From: Owenia fusiformis
Taxonomy: Eukaryota; Annelida; Polychaeta; Sabellida; Oweniidae
DNA: 64,000 bases
Reading direction: 5' to 3'
Assembly: GCA_903813345.2 (NCBI GenBank)
Contig: CAIIXF020000001.1
Location: forward strand, 7,875,098-7,939,097
A program made the translations under genes and the position numbers. Numbering within the stretch: the first letter of the stretch is position 1; each line of letters opens with the position of its first letter. Under the pieces are notes generated by a model. The model was given only the letters and a program-made list of their open reading frames with translations. It did not search any database and had not been told where the DNA came from. This document shows positions 37,277-46,825 of the stretch, one piece after another.

Positions 37277-37652
37277 TGTGGGAAATTTAGAAATTCCCCA
37301 CTTATTTTTTATTTTAATTAAAATGTAATAATCTTTGGTCAATTAAGAAGTTTGTTTTTATATGTCAGTAACACTTCATGTGCTAAGAGTAAACTAAGAG
37401 TAAGTGCAAATCTCAAAGAGTAACTTAGGAGTAACCATGAACTCAAGGAGTAAGCTGGGAGTAAGAGTAAGAGTAACCTTACTCTTTGCTTGTGCGGGAA
37501 CCCTTGCCCTGGAATTGGTCAACCCATAGGAGAAATAGGCCACATGGTTATGAGTCATCAGCAATTAGAAGCTACTTGATTGACATTGCCATGGTGATTT
37601 CCCACAATGCATCACCAAATGCAGTAAACACACCAGCTTAGTCCAGCTGTAG

Positions 37653-37657
37653 CCAAT
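37653..37657 (+). promoter_or_regulatory. CCAAT box in the LTR
   Basis: CCAATCAG context typical of NF-Y sites. The same sequence is in the 3' LTR, 6186 bp downstream. Function is inferred from sequence only. Confidence 0.4.
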
Positions 37658-38160
37658 CAGATCGCTTCCTTATGCATCTCATTAGAGGGTTGAGACAGCA
37701 CATGATCTGATCACCTGATGTTAGTCTGGCTGGAGTAGTTGAAGTGTAAGGACCTGTAGTGTCATTTACAGAAGCTGGCTCAAGAAGTTGATGGAAGATT
37801 GTGATTTTCCTGGTGGAATTGATGTCAATTCAAGGAGTGTTGAACTCTCAAAAGGAGGATAGAGTTTAACCAAGTGACGGACGGAGTTTATTGGATTATT
37901 TCACACTGTTTGTGGCTGAAACAGACAGTGACACGTGGATATTTAGCCATTTGGCCAGAGATGTTATTGGCGTCCAGGGAGAGCTGCTAGGGAGATTGCA
38001 GTCTAGAGGCGCTTAGAGGACGTTTGTCAGAGTTTGTGAGTGTTAATCTAGTTTTATAATTCCTTTTTGTGATAGAATTGAAAGGTTTTAACTTGATTCT
38101 TTGTAATTCAGCGTTGATGTTGGCGGTTGCATCATACAGTTCCCACAATCCCTTGAAAGC

Positions 38161-38227
38161 CCGCCATCTTGGATGACTTCCGGTCCACGTGTAATTCCGC
38201 CATCTTGTATGACTTCCGGTTCACGTG
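38161..38227 (+). promoter_or_regulatory. Doubled YY1-like / ETS / E-box promoter module in 5' LTR
   Basis: Two copies, 38161-38191 and 38197-38227, each have CCGCCATCTTG (YY1-like), then GACTTCCGGT (ETS-like), then CACGTG (E-box) with nearly identical spacing. These are motifs of TATA-less, broadly active promoters. The module is repeated in the 3' LTR at 44347-44413. Likely the element's promoter region. Confidence 0.6.
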
Positions 38228-38494
38228 TGGCTCAAGTCTAATCTCAGAATTTGATTGACATTCTTGAGTCTCACCAAGAGCAAGTCTATTTGTGGGGTAG
38301 CAGATTTATTTCCATGTGACTGGTAATTTGGGTCTAATCTCATAATTTGATTGATATTCCCGAATTACTTGTCTGGAGGAGTGTTTTTGGAACAACAGGG
38401 ATTCCAACTGAAGTGATCGTTTTATTTCCTTTGAGGGCAGATAGTTGGGTCTAATCTCAGAATTTGATCGATATTCCCAATCTATTCGCCAAGA

Positions 38495-39790
38495 GGAGTA
38501 AAGAGGAGTAATCCAGAGGAAAGAAGAGTAGCCTGGGCTGAAGAAGAGTAACCCTGAGTAGAGCAGACGAAGGAAGAGTAAATCGGAGTCCTCATCGCAG
38601 AGTAGAGGCGAGCGGAGTAAAGAAGAGTAACCCAGGCTGAAGAAGAGTAACCCTGAGTAGAGCAGACGAAGGAAGAGTAAATCAGAGTCCTCATCGCAGA
38701 GTAGAGGCGAGCGGAGTAAAGAAGAGTAACCCAGGCTGAAGAAGAGTAACCCTGAGTAGAGCAGACGAAGGAAGAGTAAATCAGAGTCCTCATCGCAGAG
38801 TAGAGGCGAGCGGAGTAAAGAAGAGTAATCCAGGCTGAAGAAGAGTAATCCTGAGTAGAGCAGAGCAGAGTAAAGAGTAAAGCAGAGTGGATAGCAGAGA
38901 CGAGGGTAGAGCAAAGAGTAAGCAGAGCAGAGCAGATTAAAGAGTAACCAGGGCAGAACAGAGTAAACCAGAGCAGAGCGGAGTAAAGAGTAAGCAGAGC
39001 AGAACCAAAAGGAGTAAAGAGTAACCAGAGCAGAATAGAGAGAAAGCAGAACAGAGCAGATAGGAGTAGAGAGTAACCAGAGCAGAGAAGATAGGAGTAA
39101 AGAGTAAGCAGAGCAGATAGGAGTAAAGAGTAACCAGAGAAGATAGGAGTAAAGAGTAAGCAGAGCAGATAGGAGTAAAGAGTAACCAGAGCAGAATCTG
39201 AGTAAGCAGAGCAGATAGGAGTAAAGAGTAAGCAGAGCAGAGCAGATAGGAGTAGAGAGTAATCAGAGCAGAATCCTGAGTAAGCAGAGCAGAGCAGATA
39301 GGAGTAAAGAGTAAGCAGAGTAGAATAAAGAGTAAGCAGAGCAGAACAGGGGAAAGAGTAAGCAGAGCAGTGCAGAGTAAAGAGTAAGCAGAACAGAATA
39401 AAGAGTAAGCAGAGCTGAACAGGGGAAAGAGTAAGCAGAGCAGAACAGAAAGGAGTAAAGAGTAACCTGAGCAGAACAGAGTAAATCAGAGCAGAGAGGA
39501 GTAAAGAGTAACCAGAACAGAATAGAGAGTAAGCAGAGCAGAGCGGAATAAAGAATAACCAGAGCAGACCAGAGTAAAGCAGAGCAGAGCGGAATAAAGA
39601 GTAACCAGAGCAGAACAGAGTAAAGTAGAGCAGAGCGGAATAAAGAGTAACCAGAGCAGAATAAAGAGTAAGCAGAGCAGAACAGAGTGAAACTAAAGCA
39701 GAGTAAATGATGTCAGAGAACAGAAGAGTAAAGCAGAGTAACCCCTGAGCAGAGTGAAGAAGAGTAAAAGTAGAGCAGAGTGCAAACAAG
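38495..39790 (+). repeat. GAGTA-rich minisatellite inside the 5' LTR
   Basis: The left part has three homogeneous units of about 118 bp (38520-38870) with CGCAGAGTAGAGGCGAGCGG in each. The remainder is a complex mixture of AGAGTAAGCAGAGCAGA and GGAGTAAAGAGTAACCAGAG units of 20-45 bp. The same block is in the 3' LTR at about 44681-45976. Long open frames across it on the minus strand are low-complexity artefacts. Confidence 0.9.
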
Positions 39791-39867
39791 AGAAGAGCAA
39801 CAAGACAACTCAGAGTTATTTATTACATGGACATTTGTGTTTTATTTGTTTTCAAAATTAAAGTGTT

Positions 39868-39873
39868 AATAAA
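39868..39873 (+). terminator. AATAAA signal near the end of the 5' LTR
   Basis: The hexamer lies 180 bp before the LTR end, where the R-U5 boundary would be expected. The active copy for polyadenylation would be that in the 3' LTR (46054-46059). Confidence 0.5.
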
Positions 39874-40051
39874 TTATAAAACCTGTATATTTGAATTTTG
39901 TATATAAATGTGTAACCACCTCCCCTTTCAGTGAAAGCAGTACCACCAAACCAGGTCTGCGCCCACATAAAACCAGTGAGAATCCCATATTAAATAAATT
40001 GTTCGTGACCCGACCACAACCACACTACCAGATTTTGGCCAGGTCCGACAT

Positions 40052-40069
40052 TGGTGGCAGCGGTGGGAT
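40052..40069 (+). promoter_or_regulatory. Primer binding site complementary to tRNA-Leu
   Basis: TGGTGGCAGCGGTGGGAT starts one base after the LTR. Its complement, ATCCCACCGCTGCCA plus CCA, is the 3' end of an animal tRNA-Leu, including the CCA tail. The match covers 18 nt by my recollection of that tRNA. Confidence 0.85.
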
Positions 40070-40106
40070 TATTTGCTGACGGGGAACAAAGAGCCGAAAG
40101 AAGAAA

Positions 40107-43022
40107 ATGGCTTCTAAACAAGTAGAAGGCACTGATAATGTGGTCTCCAAGATGGAAGGAGGAAGACAGGAAGAGGAGTCTGGGTTCTTCAAGGGGGACT
40201 ATACCCAAGTGGACATGGAACTAGATGACACAGTGCCAGGGTTTTGTGGAGTAGAATCTACAAGACAAGACGAAGAAAATTCACTTGGTGCAAGGTTCAA
40301 GACTGGATCTGCCAGACACGGAGTAGACAGTGGAGTGATGTCGTTGACATCCAGTGTGCTGGAGGGCAGGTCTCCAGGAGTAAAAGTACTAATGGAACAG
40401 GAGCTGCAGAGTCAGCAACTCCAGATGTCTGTGTTCAGCAGCCAGATGAAGGCACAAGCACTGCAGAACAGAACTATGTATGAAGACCTGAGAAGAGAAG
40501 TGTACTCGGGGCAGGAAGACCTCCGAAGAGAAGTACATTTGAGTAAAGAGGAGATACAGAAACAGATAGAGAGGCTGAATACAATCCAACAAGAGGCGCA
40601 TCAAGAATTCAAGAGCTTCCTGTCTGAAATAGTACAGCGCCTCCCTGCTGCTAAAGTTGACAGTCGCTTGACTCCTGAGAACTTGGAGAAGGAGCAAATG
40701 ATGAGTAGCAGAAATACGGTGACTGCAAACTTGGAGCCAGAGCAAAAGAGTAGAGTAAGTTCACCGGCCCATGGAGAAGTGTGCTCTGGAATTTATATGA
40801 AGAAACCCTCACTACAGAGACAAGATGGATACAGTGGGAAAGAGTTGGCATCACATCTCGAAAGGGCATGGGTACCAGATGCTAAGATGGGGGGTCATAG
40901 AGGGTTGGTATCAGAGGAGCGCCGGACAGGTTCCCATGAGCCATTGAGAGAGCCGGGAAGGTCTACTCCATTACTCCCTGCAGAGAGACAGAAGAGTACA
41001 GAACACATCTCTAGGGCGCAGATGTCCCAGGGAGGAGATGGGGAGTACTATGTTACTGGAGACGTTGACAAGGGTTGGCAAAGGAGTAGATGCCATCTGC
41101 AACAGCAACCTGCAGAGTCATATCTTGGACAGCTGGATGAAAGAAAACGAGATGACCTCACAGATTATGTTCCTGGGCTAGATTTGGATGAAGATAATGG
41201 ACTTAGGCATCAGTCCAGAGTACTATTAGATGAAATTGGTACAAGACAGCGTTCAATAATGCAGGAAGATTCCCAGCCAAGTGGAAAGGTAGAAGATGGG
41301 TCAAGTTCAATGCTCATGGCCAAGCTGGTGGACATGTGTTCGAAGTTGATAGAGTCTACCAAGAGTTCTAATACTCGAACAAGAATAAAGCCCACGCAGA
41401 CCTTTGATGGCAGTGTGTCATGGGAAGATTACAGGGCCTACTTTGCAACCTGTGTGGAGAATAATGGTTGGACTGCACAAGAGAAGAGGCAATATCTGGC
41501 CACAAACCTCAGAGGAGATGCACAACAGTTGGTCCTGGAGCTGGATGAAGGATACTTCTATGAAGATTTACTCCTGGCATTGGAAAAGAGGTTCGGCCCT
41601 GGTGGGAAGGCAGATGTTTATGAGGCTGAGCTATGCAGTCGCGTCAGGAAGCCAAAAGAATCTCTTCAGAGTCTGGGACAAAGCATTCGACGCTTGACTA
41701 CACTAGCCTACCCAGAGATGAGCAGGAAGGCCCAAGACCGTCTGGCCAGAAGAAGCTTCGAACAAGCCATACCAGATGATGATCTACGACAGGCCATCCA
41801 CAGAAAGGATCCAGAAACCCTTGACAAAGCTATTGAAGTAGCTATAAAAGAAGAAAGCTACCAAGAGTCTGAGAGGATCCGAAGAAACCTCAGACAAAAG
41901 AGGGATCACAAAATCTTGCAGGTTGACGAGAAAGATGATGGTAGTACTACATTGGAGAAAATGCTGGAGCTAATGGAGCAGAAGCTTGAAAAGATGAGTA
42001 AAGAAATAGATGCCATCGCAAAAAGAGGATCTTCAAAACGTGTATTCACCTGTAGAAAATGTGGAGTGGAGGGACATATCGTTAGACGGTGTCCCATGAT
42101 AACATGTTACAATTGTAACCAACCTGGACATTTGTCATATGACTGTCCATTACCAGAGAAACCAAGAAGAGAGAGGCATCCATCGGGCACAGACAACATA
42201 AACTCTATGAGTTCCGTGAGGTTCTTGGCTGATTTCAAGACCCAAGAGGAGAAGAATACAACACCTGATGTAGAAGAAATTATGCTGTGCTCCTCCAGCC
42301 AACCACAGAAGAAGAATTGCTCACTAAAGAGTAAGCATACTCAGAGCAGGGATTTGGAGCAGAGGAGGAAGGAGGTGTTGTCTACTCCAAGTAAACAGCT
42401 TCAAGAGAGTAATTTCCGAAGTTGTACTCTGGGGAAGCAACCTCAAGTGAGGAGAGTTACTCAGAGTAACAAGGAGAGAGGAGTGCCTACTCAGACTAAG
42501 ATGTTGCAAGGGAGAAAGAGAAGACAACCTCCTAGAAGTTATAACATGCAGAGTGAAATGAAGAAGGTTACTCCAGCTCCTGAGTCAGCAAGGAGTGATT
42601 ATGATGATTCTACTCATAGAAGCCCCCAAAAGAGTAAAAATCAGAGATGGCTGTTCAACAGGAGTAGAGCAAATGGGTGGATGAATAGAGAAGATGACTT
42701 GGGGAAGAGTAAAGATTCTAAGAGTAAGAAGTTGCCACCCAATGGGGAAGAAGGGATATTTTCAGTCCATGGATCCCGGGTGAGTAATAGAAGAAAGTCT
42801 ATTTTTCGGGGAGAGGTGCCGATGAGTAAAATGAAGATGCCAAGATTGAAACGTGAAGGGATTGGTCTTACTTTGAGGAATAAGGAAGGAAGAGCAAGAG
42901 ACAACAGAGATGGGAGAAACCTCCAGGGTCCATCAAAGGAGCTAGTGGTCACTACGAGTACACAGACCGGCCGAGGAACAAAAACTTCTGCACCAGCCCA
43001 TTGTGTGTGCCATAGAAAGTGA
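40107..43022 (+). CDS. gag: Gag-like polyprotein of the LTR element, 971 aa
   Basis: This single ORF starts 37 nt after the primer site, at the first ATG with a purine at -3. Residues 1-430 are hydrophilic and rich in Q, E, S and R, with likely coiled coil around 95-180. Residues 430-600 resemble a retrotransposon Gag (capsid-like) domain: FDGSVSWEDYRAYF, NLRGDAQQLVLEL, and a conserved LEKRFG. Two zinc knuckles of form CX2CX4HX4C are at 649-662 and 667-680. Residues 690-971 are strongly basic and Ser/Lys/Arg-rich, and would suit nucleic acid binding. It probably forms the particle that packages element RNA. There is no protease motif in context and no polymerase follows; the reading frame ends with TGATGAGTAATGA. 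The frame is intact over almost 3 kb, a sign of recent selection or a young copy. The tail is encoded by unusually GAGTA-rich DNA. Confidence 0.88.
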   Translation: MASKQVEGTDNVVSKMEGGRQEEESGFFKGDYTQVDMELDDTVPGFCGVESTRQDEENSLGARFKTGSARHGVDSGVMSLTSSVLEGRSPGVKVLMEQELQSQQLQMSVFSSQMKAQALQNRTMYEDLRREVYSGQEDLRREVHLSKEEIQKQIERLNTIQQEAHQEFKSFLSEIVQRLPAAKVDSRLTPENLEKEQMMSSRNTVTANLEPEQKSRVSSPAHGEVCSGIYMKKPSLQRQDGYSGKELASHLERAWVPDAKMGGHRGLVSEERRTGSHEPLREPGRSTPLLPAERQKSTEHISRAQMSQGGDGEYYVTGDVDKGWQRSRCHLQQQPAESYLGQLDERKRDDLTDYVPGLDLDEDNGLRHQSRVLLDEIGTRQRSIMQEDSQPSGKVEDGSSSMLMAKLVDMCSKLIESTKSSNTRTRIKPTQTFDGSVSWEDYRAYFATCVENNGWTAQEKRQYLATNLRGDAQQLVLELDEGYFYEDLLLALEKRFGPGGKADVYEAELCSRVRKPKESLQSLGQSIRRLTTLAYPEMSRKAQDRLARRSFEQAIPDDDLRQAIHRKDPETLDKAIEVAIKEESYQESERIRRNLRQKRDHKILQVDEKDDGSTTLEKMLELMEQKLEKMSKEIDAIAKRGSSKRVFTCRKCGVEGHIVRRCPMITCYNCNQPGHLSYDCPLPEKPRRERHPSGTDNINSMSSVRFLADFKTQEEKNTTPDVEEIMLCSSSQPQKKNCSLKSKHTQSRDLEQRRKEVLSTPSKQLQESNFRSCTLGKQPQVRRVTQSNKERGVPTQTKMLQGRKRRQPPRSYNMQSEMKKVTPAPESARSDYDDSTHRSPQKSKNQRWLFNRSRANGWMNREDDLGKSKDSKSKKLPPNGEEGIFSVHGSRVSNRRKSIFRGEVPMSKMKMPRLKREGIGLTLRNKEGRARDNRDGRNLQGPSKELVVTTSTQTGRGTKTSAPAHCVCHRK

Positions 43023-43462
43023 TGAGTAATGAACTCTTAATTTAGTTGCACTGATAGATCGGTGTTTACAAATTGAGGAGTAAAAGTTAAAATGGGTATA
43101 TTTAAGTGATGTAGTTGTATATTAACAGTGATAGACAGGAGTATAGGAGTGATTTTAAGATGTTTGCCTGTAAAACATGTGTTTTTGTATGAATATTAGT
43201 GGCAAAGGAGCAGTTTTATTTAGAAACCTGTAGTTTATTGTAATGGTATTTTAATATGTGATAATTTTATGAAGAGATATTTAAGCTTTTTGAGTTAATG
43301 TAAGGTGATGATGAGTAATTGTAACATCATACACTCTGAGATGTTAAATGTTCGAATATGTTGTTTTTGTAGTTCATGGAATTGTGGATTAAGAAAGTTG
43401 GTTACTCATTAGTTGAATAAAGAGTAGCAATGCGAGGGCACATTGAGTTAAGATGGGGGGTG
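43023..43462 (+). other. 3' untranslated part of the LTR element with polypurine tract
   Basis: 440 bp without coding capacity, GAGTA motifs included. AGATGGGGGG at 43451-43460 directly before the 3' LTR is a good polypurine tract for plus-strand priming. Confidence 0.75.
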
Positions 43463-46236
43463 TGTGGGAAATTTAGAAATTCCCCACTTATTTTTTATTT
43501 TAATTAAAATGTAATAATCTTTGGTCAATTAAGAAGTTTGTTTTTATATGTCAGTAACACTTCATGTGCTAAGAGTAAACTAAGAGTAAGTGCAAATCTC
43601 AAAGAGTAACTTAGGAGTAACCATGAACTCAAGGAGTAAGCTGGGAGTAAGAGTAAGAGTAACCTTACTCTTTGCTTGTGCGGGAACCCTTGCCCTGGAA
43701 TTGGTCAACCCATAGGAGAAATAGGCCACATGGTTATGAGTCATCAGCAATTAGAAGCTACTTGATTGACATTGCCATGGTGATTTCCCACAATGCATCA
43801 CCAAATGCAGTAAACACACCAGCTTAGTCCAGCTGTAGCCAATCAGATCGCTTCCTTATGCATCTCATTAGAGGGTTGAGACAGCACATGATCTGATCAC
43901 CTGATGTTAGTCTGGCTGGAGTAGTTGAAGTGTAAGGACCTGTAGTGTCATTTACAGAAGCTGGCTCAAGAAGTTGATGGAAGATTGTGATTTTCCTGGT
44001 GGAATTGATGTCAATTCAAGGAGTGTTGAACTCTCAAAAGGAGGATAGAGTTTAACCAAGTGACGGACGGAGTTTATTGGATTATTTCACACTGTTTGTG
44101 GCTGAAACAGACAGTGACACGTGGATATTTAGCCATTTGGCCAGAGATGTTATTGGCGTCCAGGGAGAGCTGCTAGGGAGATTGCAGTCTAGAGGCGCTT
44201 AGAGGACGTTTGTCAGAGTTTGTGAGTGTTAATCTAGTTTTATAATTCCTTTTTGTGATAGAATTGAAAGGTTTTAACTTGATTCTTTGTAATTCAGCGT
44301 TGATGTTGGCGGTTGCATCATACAGTTCCCACAATCCCTTGAAAGCCCGCCATCTTGGATGACTTCCGGTCCACGTGTAATTCCGCCATCTTGTATGACT
44401 TCCGGTTCACGTGTGGCTCAAGTCTAATCTCAGAATTTGATTGACATTCTTGAGTCTCACCAAGAGCAAGTCTATTTGTGGGGTAGCAGATTTATTTCCA
44501 TGTGACTGGTAATTTGGGTCTAATCTCATAATTTGATTGATATTCCCGAATTACTTGTCTGGAGGAGTGTTTTTGGAACAACAGGGATTCCAACTGAAGT
44601 GATCGTTTTATTTCCTTTGAGGGCAGATAGTTGGGTCTAATCTCAGAATTTGATCGATATTCCCAATCTATTCGCCAAGAGGAGTAAAGAGGAGTAATCC
44701 AGAGGAAAGAAGAGTAGCCTGGGCTGAAGAAGAGTAACCCTGAGTAGAGCAGACGAAGGAAGAGTAAATCGGAGTCCTCATCGCAGAGTAGAGGCGAGCG
44801 GAGTAAAGAAGAGTAACCCAGGCTGAAGAAGAGTAACCCTGAGTAGAGCAGACGAAGGAAGAGTAAATCAGAGTCCTCATCGCAGAGTAGAGGCGAGCGG
44901 AGTAAAGAAGAGTAACCCAGGCTGAAGAAGAGTAACCCTGAGTAGAGCAGACGAAGGAAGAGTAAATCAGAGTCCTCATCGCAGAGTAGAGGCGAGCGGA
45001 GTAAAGAAGAGTAACCCAGGCTGAAGAAGAGTAATCCTGAGTAGAGCAGAGCAGAGTAAAGAGTAAAGCAGAGTGGATAGCAGAGACGAGGGTAGAGCAA
45101 AGAGTAAGCAGAGCAGAGCAGATTAAAGAGTAACCAGGGCAGAACAGAGTAAACCAGAGCAGAGCGGAGTAAAGAGTAAGCAGAGCAGAACCAAAAGGAG
45201 TAAAGAGTAACCAGAGCAGAATAGAGAGAAAGCAGAACAGAGCAGATAGGAGTAGAGAGTAACCAGAGCAGAGAAGATAGGAGTAAAGAGTAAGCAGAGC
45301 AGATAGGAGTAAAGAGTAACCAGAGAAGATAGGAGTAAAGAGTAAGCAGAGCAGATAGGAGTAAAGAGTAACCAGAGCAGAATCTGAGTAAGCAGAGCAG
45401 ATAGGAGTAAAGAGTAAGCAGAGCAGAGCAGATAGGAGTAGAGAGTAATCAGAGCAGAATCCTGAGTAAGCAGAGCAGAGCAGATAGGAGTAAAGAGTAA
45501 GCAGAGTAGAATAAAGAGTAAGCAGAGCAGAACAGGGGAAAGAGTAAGCAGAGCAGTGCAGAGTAAAGAGTAAGCAGAACAGAATAAAGAGTAAGCAGAG
45601 CTGAACAGGGGAAAGAGTAAGCAGAGCAGAACAGAAAGGAGTAAAGAGTAACCTGAGCAGAACAGAGTAAATCAGAGCAGAGAGGAGTAAAGAGTAACCA
45701 GAACAGAATAGAGAGTAAGCAGAGCAGAGCGGAATAAAGAATAACCAGAGCAGACCAGAGTAAAGCAGAGCAGAGCGGAATAAAGAGTAACCAGAGCAGA
45801 ACAGAGTAAAGTAGAGCAGAGCGGAATAAAGAGTAACCAGAGCAGAATAAAGAGTAAGCAGAGCAGAACAGAGTGAAACTAAAGCAGAGTAAATGATGTC
45901 AGAGAACAGAAGAGTAAAGCAGAGTAACCCCTGAGCAGAGTGAAGAAGAGTAAAAGTAGAGCAGAGTGCAAACAAGAGAAGAGCAACAAGACAACTCAGA
46001 GTTATTTATTACATGGACATTTGTGTTTTATTTGTTTTCAAAATTAAAGTGTTAATAAATTATAAAACCTGTATATTTGAATTTTGTATATAAATGTGTA
46101 ACCACCTCCCCTTTCAGTGAAAGCAGTACCACCAAACCAGGTCTGCGCCCACATAAAACCAGTGAGAATCCCATATTAAATAAATTGTTCGTGACCCGAC
46201 CACAACCACACTACCAGATTTTGGCCAGGTCCGACA
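43463..46236 (+). repeat. 3' LTR, 2774 bp
   Basis: Same length and organisation as the 5' LTR, offset by 6186 bp. The only difference that I noticed is C at 45015 for T at 38829. It carries the same promoter-type module at 44347-44413 and AATAAA at 46054-46059. Confidence 0.95.
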
Positions 46237-46825
46237 ATATATTTATGAATTTGTTTTATACAAATGTGAAAATATAAGTGAGATTATACTGCAAGTGAAA
46301 CTAATTTATTATACAATATATTTATGAATTTGTTTTATACGAATGTGAAGATATAAGTGAGATTATACTGCAAGTGAAACTAAGTTATTATACAATATAT
46401 TTATGAATTTGCTTTATACAAATGTGAAAATATAAGTGAGATTATACTGCTAGTGAAACTAAGTTATTATACAATATATTTATGAATTTGCTTTTATGAA
46501 TGTGAAAATATAAGTGAGATTATACTGCATGTGAAACTAAGTTATTATACAATATATTTATGAATTTGTTTTATACGAATGTGAAAATATAAGTGAGATT
46601 ATACTGCAAGTGAAACAAAGTTATTATACAATATATTTATGAATTTGCTTTATACAAATGTGAAAATATAAGTGAGGTTATACTGCAAGTGAAACTAAGT
46701 TATTATACAATATATTTATGAATTTGCTTTATATGAATGTGAAAATATAAGTGAGATTATACTACAAGTCTCTTGAAAGCCCATGGTGAAACTAAGTTAT
46801 CATACAATATATTTATGAATTTGTT
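46237..46825. repeat. 79-bp minisatellite, right part, about seven units
   Basis: Units share ATATTTATGAATTTG, ATGTGAAAATATAAGTGAG and ATTATACTGCAAGTGAAAC. One unit near 46768 has an insertion containing CTTGAAAGCCCATGG. It is the continuation of 37125-37276. Confidence 0.93.

Larger units (their letters stand above)
37277..40050 (+). repeat. 5' LTR, 2774 bp
   Basis: It starts TGTGGGAAATTTAG and ends GGTCCGACA. From the left it holds GAGTA-rich DNA (37385-37475), a CCAAT box (37653-37657), a doubled YY1-like/ETS/E-box module (38161-38227), a GAGTA-type minisatellite (about 38495-39790) and AATAAA (39868-39873) some 180 bp before its end. An LTR of this length is long for an animal retrotransposon, and the minisatellite accounts for almost half of it. 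Confidence 0.95.
37277..46236 (+). mobile_element. Non-autonomous, gag-only LTR retrotransposon, 8960 bp
   Basis: The element has two 2774-bp LTRs (37277-40050 and 43463-46236), each starting TG and ending CA. It has 4-bp target duplications, a tRNA-Leu primer binding site, a purine-rich tract before the 3' LTR, and an internal region of only 3412 bp with a single ORF. No protease, reverse transcriptase, RNase H or integrase is present, so it must use enzymes from another element. The plan matches the TR-GAG class of non-autonomous retrotransposons described in plants. I find one LTR-LTR difference (T at 38829, C at 45015), which points to very recent insertion. The Gag and the primer site fit the Ty3/Gypsy group best, but that assignment is inference. 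Confidence 0.9.

Noticed and set aside
38306-39789. Minus-strand open frames of 202 and 435 codons in the LTR (repeated at 44492-45975)
   Set aside because: They are Leu/Ser/Tyr low-complexity readings of the GAGTA minisatellite in complement and have no domain.
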